NCBI GenBank assembly: GCA_934487205.1
Contig: CAKSRS010000005.1
Coordinates: 1 to 64,000, forward strand
Length of the DNA: 64,000 nt
Origin: an uncultured Clostridia bacterium
GTDB taxonomy: Bacteria > Bacillota > Clostridia > UBA1381
Reading direction: 5' to 3'
Numbering within the stretch: position 1 is the first letter of the stretch; each line of letters opens with the position of its first letter. The notes below the pieces were generated by a model. The model ran no database searches, was not told where the DNA came from, and worked only from the letters and a program-made list of their open reading frames with translations. A program made the position numbers and the translations under genes. Below are positions 60,945 through 64,000 of the stretch, one piece after another.

Positions 60945-61811
60945 CTACATATTCGCGCCGTTGTCAAGCTTGCAAAGCGCGTCGCTTATGCGGGCAAATT
61001 CCGCAAGTCCCAGCTTTTCGCCGCGGATTTTCGGGTCAATCTCTACACTTTCCAATAAATCGGAAAGCTGCTGTTTATCAAGTCCGAAACCGCTTGCAAG
61101 GCAATTCAAAAGTGTTTTACGCCGCTGAGCAAATGCCGATTTTACAACCTTGAAAAAGCTTTTCTCGTCCTCAACCCGAACTGCAGGTTTATCGAGAACG
61201 CGCATGCACAAAACCGCCGAATCCACCTTCGGCGCCGGATAAAAACTGCCCGCGGGGACTACCGTAACAAGCCGCGGCGCGGTATAATATTGACACAGGA
61301 CGCTTATCGCGCCGTAATCCTTCTTTCCCGGTTTTGCCGCAATGCGTTCGGCAACCTCTTTCTGCACCATGACAACAATATTTTTCAGTGGCAGCCTGTC
61401 CTCAATCAATTTCGTGATAATCGGCGTCGTGATATAATACGGCAGATTTGCCGCTACGCTTATTTTTTCTCCGCCGAATTTCTCGTCAATTAATGCGCGG
61501 ACATCGGTTTTCATTATATCCTGTTCCAAAATTTCAACATTATCAAACTCTGCCAGCGTGTAATTAAGAACCGGAATAAGGCGATGATCTATCTCCACCG
61601 AAACAACCTTTTTCCCCGTCTCGCAAAGTCTTCTCGTCAAAACGCCGAAACCGGGGCCGATTTCCAAAACGCCGCCGTCAATTTCCGCCGCGTCCGCAAT
61701 TTCGTCCAGAACGGACGAATCCAGCAGAAAATTCTGCCCCAATCCCTTGGAGAAACCGAAATCAAACATCTGTGCGATTTCTTTTATTGTTCTTGGTGAA
61801 GTTAAATCCAT
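60945..61811 (-). CDS. rsmA: 16S rRNA dimethyladenosine transferase
   Basis: 288 residues from ATG 61811 (AAAGGGAA). KsgA/RsmA motifs: FGFSKGLGQNFLLDSSVLD, SAM-binding EIGPGFGVLTRRL, VSVEIDHRL, and the catalytic NLPYYITTPII (NLPY). It dimethylates two adjacent adenines near the 3' end of 16S rRNA. It follows the yabE-like gene by 77 bases, but rnmV, usually between them, is absent. Confidence 0.96.
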   Translation of the reverse strand: MDLTSPRTIKEIAQMFDFGFSKGLGQNFLLDSSVLDEIADAAEIDGGVLEIGPGFGVLTRRLCETGKKVVSVEIDHRLIPVLNYTLAEFDNVEILEQDIMKTDVRALIDEKFGGEKISVAANLPYYITTPIITKLIEDRLPLKNIVVMVQKEVAERIAAKPGKKDYGAISVLCQYYTAPRLVTVVPAGSFYPAPKVDSAVLCMRVLDKPAVRVEDEKSFFKVVKSAFAQRRKTLLNCLASGFGLDKQQLSDLLESVEIDPKIRGEKLGLAEFARISDALCKLDNGANM

Positions 61812-61888
61812 TGTTATTCCCTTTCCGTATTCCGCCGCAAAAGACGGCAAACGGGCGCACGTTACTTAAACGCCGCCCTGTTCATTAC

Positions 61889-62935
61889 CTAATTCAATAC
61901 ATATACTACCGCACTTCTTCTGCCGAACTGAACACATTCCCTTTCGGAATTGTAGTATAAATCGATTTTGTTTCCCTTTATCGCGCCGCCCGTGTCTCCG
62001 GCAACACAGTAGCCGTATTTCCACGTTTTACCGTCATCGGTAGACTCAATGTAAAGCTTTGTTCCGAGCGGAATTACCTTTGGGTCGACCGCGATAACGC
62101 CGTACTGCGCTGCTCTGCCCGACGCCGTTCTGCTGCCCGACGATGCGGTATAAGCCGTAGCCGTAACCGTCAGTTTTTTCGAATAATTCAGGCTTTTTCC
62201 CGACGCGGTTGTTACCATCTTTTTCGCCGCTTTGGCTTTTGTTCCGACCGCAACCACCTGTGCTGTCGGTTCTTTAACGGTATTTTCCGATACAACCGTT
62301 CGTTTTACTTCCTTACCGTTTTCGGTCGTAACTTCATAAGTTGTTCTTTTAAGACCGTTTACGCCTTTGGTTTTTACGCGTGTTTTCCCCTTTTCAAGCG
62401 TTGCGTCGGAAACCTCGCGGCTTTCGAACGGTATTTCGGTATCTACCGTAATTGTCTGCTGCTGTACGCGGTAGACGCTTACGCTCATGTCCTGTTCAAC
62501 CGTACTGTCCGCGTCCGGCTCAACTCTGTCCGTTTGATTAAGCGAAATACCCGCCTCCTCAAACGCTTCTCTGACCGTTTTTTTCGTTGTGGTTATAATT
62601 TCAATATTTCCGTCTATATTTAATGTGAATTTTCTACCCTTTCTTACAACAATGCGCGCGCCGTCATAGATTTCGTCATCCGGCAACATACTTACTTTGT
62701 CATACTCTCCCGCTTTAATATCATTTTCTTCCAAAAAATCGGAAACATAATTTTGCCTGGTGGTCAGTTCCTGTGTTTTTTCGCTGTCAGCAAAAGCATC
62801 AACCGTTACAAGCGTTATCTGCTTGGACTGGATATCCAAAACCGCACCCGTTAACAGTCCAAAAATTATTGCTGACATAAATACGGCAACAAGCTTTATA
62901 CTAAAAGTCTTGATGCTTTTTTTATTAAACAACAT
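61889..62935 (-). CDS. YabE-like cell wall protein: ubiquitin-like DUF348 domains, G5 domain, 3D domain
   Basis: 348 residues, ATG 62935 behind TAGGAGGAAAG. A basic N-terminus and one membrane anchor (residues 12-35), then two DUF348 units (ITLVTVDAFADSEKTQELTT; FTLNIDGNIEIITTTKKTVREAFEEAGI), a G5 domain (IPFESREVSDATLEKGKTRV) and a C-terminal 3D domain (VTATAYTASSGSRTASG, YIESTDDGK, GYCVAGDTGGAIKGNKIDLYY). This is the Rpf/Sps-type peptidoglycan-remodelling architecture of Firmicutes, active during resuscitation or sporulation. Confidence 0.92.
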   Translation of the reverse strand: MLFNKKSIKTFSIKLVAVFMSAIIFGLLTGAVLDIQSKQITLVTVDAFADSEKTQELTTRQNYVSDFLEENDIKAGEYDKVSMLPDDEIYDGARIVVRKGRKFTLNIDGNIEIITTTKKTVREAFEEAGISLNQTDRVEPDADSTVEQDMSVSVYRVQQQTITVDTEIPFESREVSDATLEKGKTRVKTKGVNGLKRTTYEVTTENGKEVKRTVVSENTVKEPTAQVVAVGTKAKAAKKMVTTASGKSLNYSKKLTVTATAYTASSGSRTASGRAAQYGVIAVDPKVIPLGTKLYIESTDDGKTWKYGYCVAGDTGGAIKGNKIDLYYNSERECVQFGRRSAVVYVLN

Positions 62936-62959
62936 GTTTCTTTCCTCCTATACAACGCT

Positions 62960-62989
62960 ATTATATAACTTATGATATACATAAGTCAA
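62960..62989 (-). promoter_or_regulatory. Promoter of the yabE-like gene; rest of 62936-63281 without genes
   Basis: Minus strand TTGACT (62984-62989), 18-base spacer, TATAAT (62960-62965). The remaining 290 bases up to 63281 are AT-rich, with short runs of CCATTT-like words but no recognisable gene, RNA or strong hairpin. Confidence 0.65.
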
Positions 62990-63281
62990 GCATTTTATTA
63001 CAAAATTGTTGCATTTGAACCAAATTCATGCCATTTTTTTCCAATTTATTGGGGGGCTTTTGTGACATTTGTACGAAATATTTACCATTTATTTCCATAT
63101 TTAAGATGTCGAATTTTATAAATTTCCCATTTTTTAAACAAAAAATGCCCTGTTTTATAGTCAAAATGGTATAAAAACGAGCCTAAAATGAAATAATATC
63201 CAATATAAACGTCATAATAAAATTGTTTCGAAATTGTTACAAAATCGTCTACTACATATTGAATAAAAGGAGGATATTTTT

Positions 63282-63548
63282 ATGAAAAACACCACACATA
63301 GGGTTGTGATACTTAACAATGTAAATTCCGCGCTGATATCCCAGGCAATTCTGATTTTGAAGGACGGCGCAGCCGATTGCGAGACGAATGTTCTTGAGGA
63401 GGCAGAGCGAATTGTAGAAAAATACATGCGCAATAATACGGTTTCCGCATCGGTAAAATCCAAAAAAAATCCGCATCATTTTCTGTTTTTGTGTATAAGT
63501 TTATTGTTCATCGGCGGCGGACTGTGTTTCCTTGCGCATTTGCTTTAA
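63282..63548 (+). CDS. Small tail-anchored membrane protein, unknown
   Basis: 88 residues, ATG 63282 after AAAGGAGGAT. The first 60 residues are polar, with a helix-forming LKDGAADCETNVLEEAERIVEKYM. The last 22 residues are strongly hydrophobic (FLFLCISLLFIGGGLCFLAHLL), giving a C-terminal membrane anchor. No family recognised. Confidence 0.65.
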   Translation: MKNTTHRVVILNNVNSALISQAILILKDGAADCETNVLEEAERIVEKYMRNNTVSASVKSKKNPHHFLFLCISLLFIGGGLCFLAHLL

Positions 63549-63551
63549 AAA

Positions 63552-63590
63552 TGCAGTCACTCCGCGGCGTTACACCGAAAAATGACTGCA
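63552..63590 (-). terminator. Terminator of the gene at the right edge
   Basis: TGCAGTCA (63552-63559) pairs with TGACTGCA (63583-63590); on the minus strand TTTTT follows. It lies about 50 bases after the stop at 63643. Confidence 0.6.
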
Positions 63591-63642
63591 CATTCCCGAA
63601 AAAAATCCGAGTTTCTTCTTATTATAATGCATATATCGACAG

Positions 63643-64000
63643 CTATCTTTTTTTATTTTCATATTTAATGAAATTAATGTATTTTGACAGATATATGCCG
63701 TTGTAATTAAGGAAGTACCCTAACGTTGTCATAACCACAGGCAGAACAACGGCGATAACATATCCCGACATCTGCATAACACCGAGTTTCATGCCCATAA
63801 ACGGCTGATACATGGAGAACCATGCAAAAGCAAATATATTACCGATGATACCCCATTTTGACACCCAATTGCCGTCAATGTAGCCGAAATTCCATGAACA
63901 TTTATAAATTACAATAACCGCGATATTTGCAATCATCAAAAAAATCGGCAGTACAAGTCCCTTCCACGGCTTTGGTGTAAGAGGTGTGTAAGACTTATTG
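63643..64000 (-). CDS. Multi-span membrane protein, C-terminal part only
   Basis: The frame is open from the right edge (64000) to a stop at 63643, giving at least 118 residues. Four hydrophobic helices are visible (LVLPIFLMIANIAVIVIY, WGIIGNIFAFAWFSMYQPF, SGYVIAVVLPVVMTTLGYF and a short one between), ending in a basic tail KYENKKR. The N-terminus lies outside the window. No family recognised. Confidence 0.65.
   Translation of the reverse strand, partial: NKSYTPLTPKPWKGLVLPIFLMIANIAVIVIYKCSWNFGYIDGNWVSKWGIIGNIFAFAWFSMYQPFMGMKLGVMQMSGYVIAVVLPVVMTTLGYFLNYNGIYLSKYINFIKYENKKR

Overview
The window reads as part of the chromosome of a strictly anaerobic, spore-forming member of the Clostridia. The evidence is a set of sporulation genes (spoVG, yqfC, yqfD, ylbJ), [FeFe]-hydrogenase maturation genes (hydF, hydG), a reverse-type rubrerythrin beside a PerR/Fur regulator, meso-diaminopimelate dehydrogenase, a yabE-like gene beside rsmA, and many AGGAGG-type ribosome binding sites. 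Assignment below class level (a gut Oscillospirales or Monoglobus-like lineage) is only a guess from the gene mix.

Region 1 (1-19.6 kb) is one end of an integrative and conjugative element (ICE), all on the minus strand. Read in the direction of transcription it runs: tyrosine recombinase (18168-19379), intrinsic terminator, a 350-residue protein with winged-helix-like segments, a sigma-region-4-like regulator, then a strong promoter and a terminator hairpin in the leader of the transfer operon. The operon follows: VirB2-like pilin, VirB6-like channel protein with six C-terminal WY repeats, NlpC/P60 plus 3D-domain wall hydrolase, PrgI (VirB3-like), VirB4 ATPase, two conserved ICE proteins (DUF5697-like and DUF6100-like), two unknown proteins, VirD4 coupling protein, S1-domain protein, YbjN-like protein, a small Cys protein, and a Cys-rich surface protein cut by the window edge. 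Relaxase, oriT and the far end of the element lie outside the window. Four TTCCCACG repeats between int and the rubrerythrin gene look like recombinase arm sites near the element end.

Region 2 (19.7-31 kb) is core chromosome: perR-revRbr, ylbJ diverging from yqfC-yqfD-phoH-ybeY-dgkA-era-yqzL-recO-dCMP deaminase, rpsT, a pyridoxine-kinase-like gene, spoVG and murC.

Region 3 (31-40 kb) holds a glycerol-3-phosphate type flavoenzyme operon with its antiterminator GlpP and a promoter-terminator leader that GlpP could control. It is followed by a B3/B4-domain protein, a sugar isomerase/dehydrogenase pair with tandem operator-like repeats, an SLH-like secreted protein, and an internally deleted group II intron sitting directly behind the argF terminators.

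Region 4 (40-64 kb) holds the complete argCJBDF operon with four ATGCAT-centred candidate operator sites, a DMT exporter, a MATE-LysE-LysR cluster, an acyltransferase, DUF1015, hydG-hydF behind an attenuated leader, ddh, a probable glycoside-hydrolase-like protein, a secreted stalk-domain protein, rsmA, the yabE-like gene and two partial or unknown membrane proteins.

The most notable recurring theme is a sigma-A promoter followed by an intrinsic terminator upstream of the first gene. It occurs at the ICE transfer operon, hydG and the glp operon. Only the last has an obvious cognate antiterminator.
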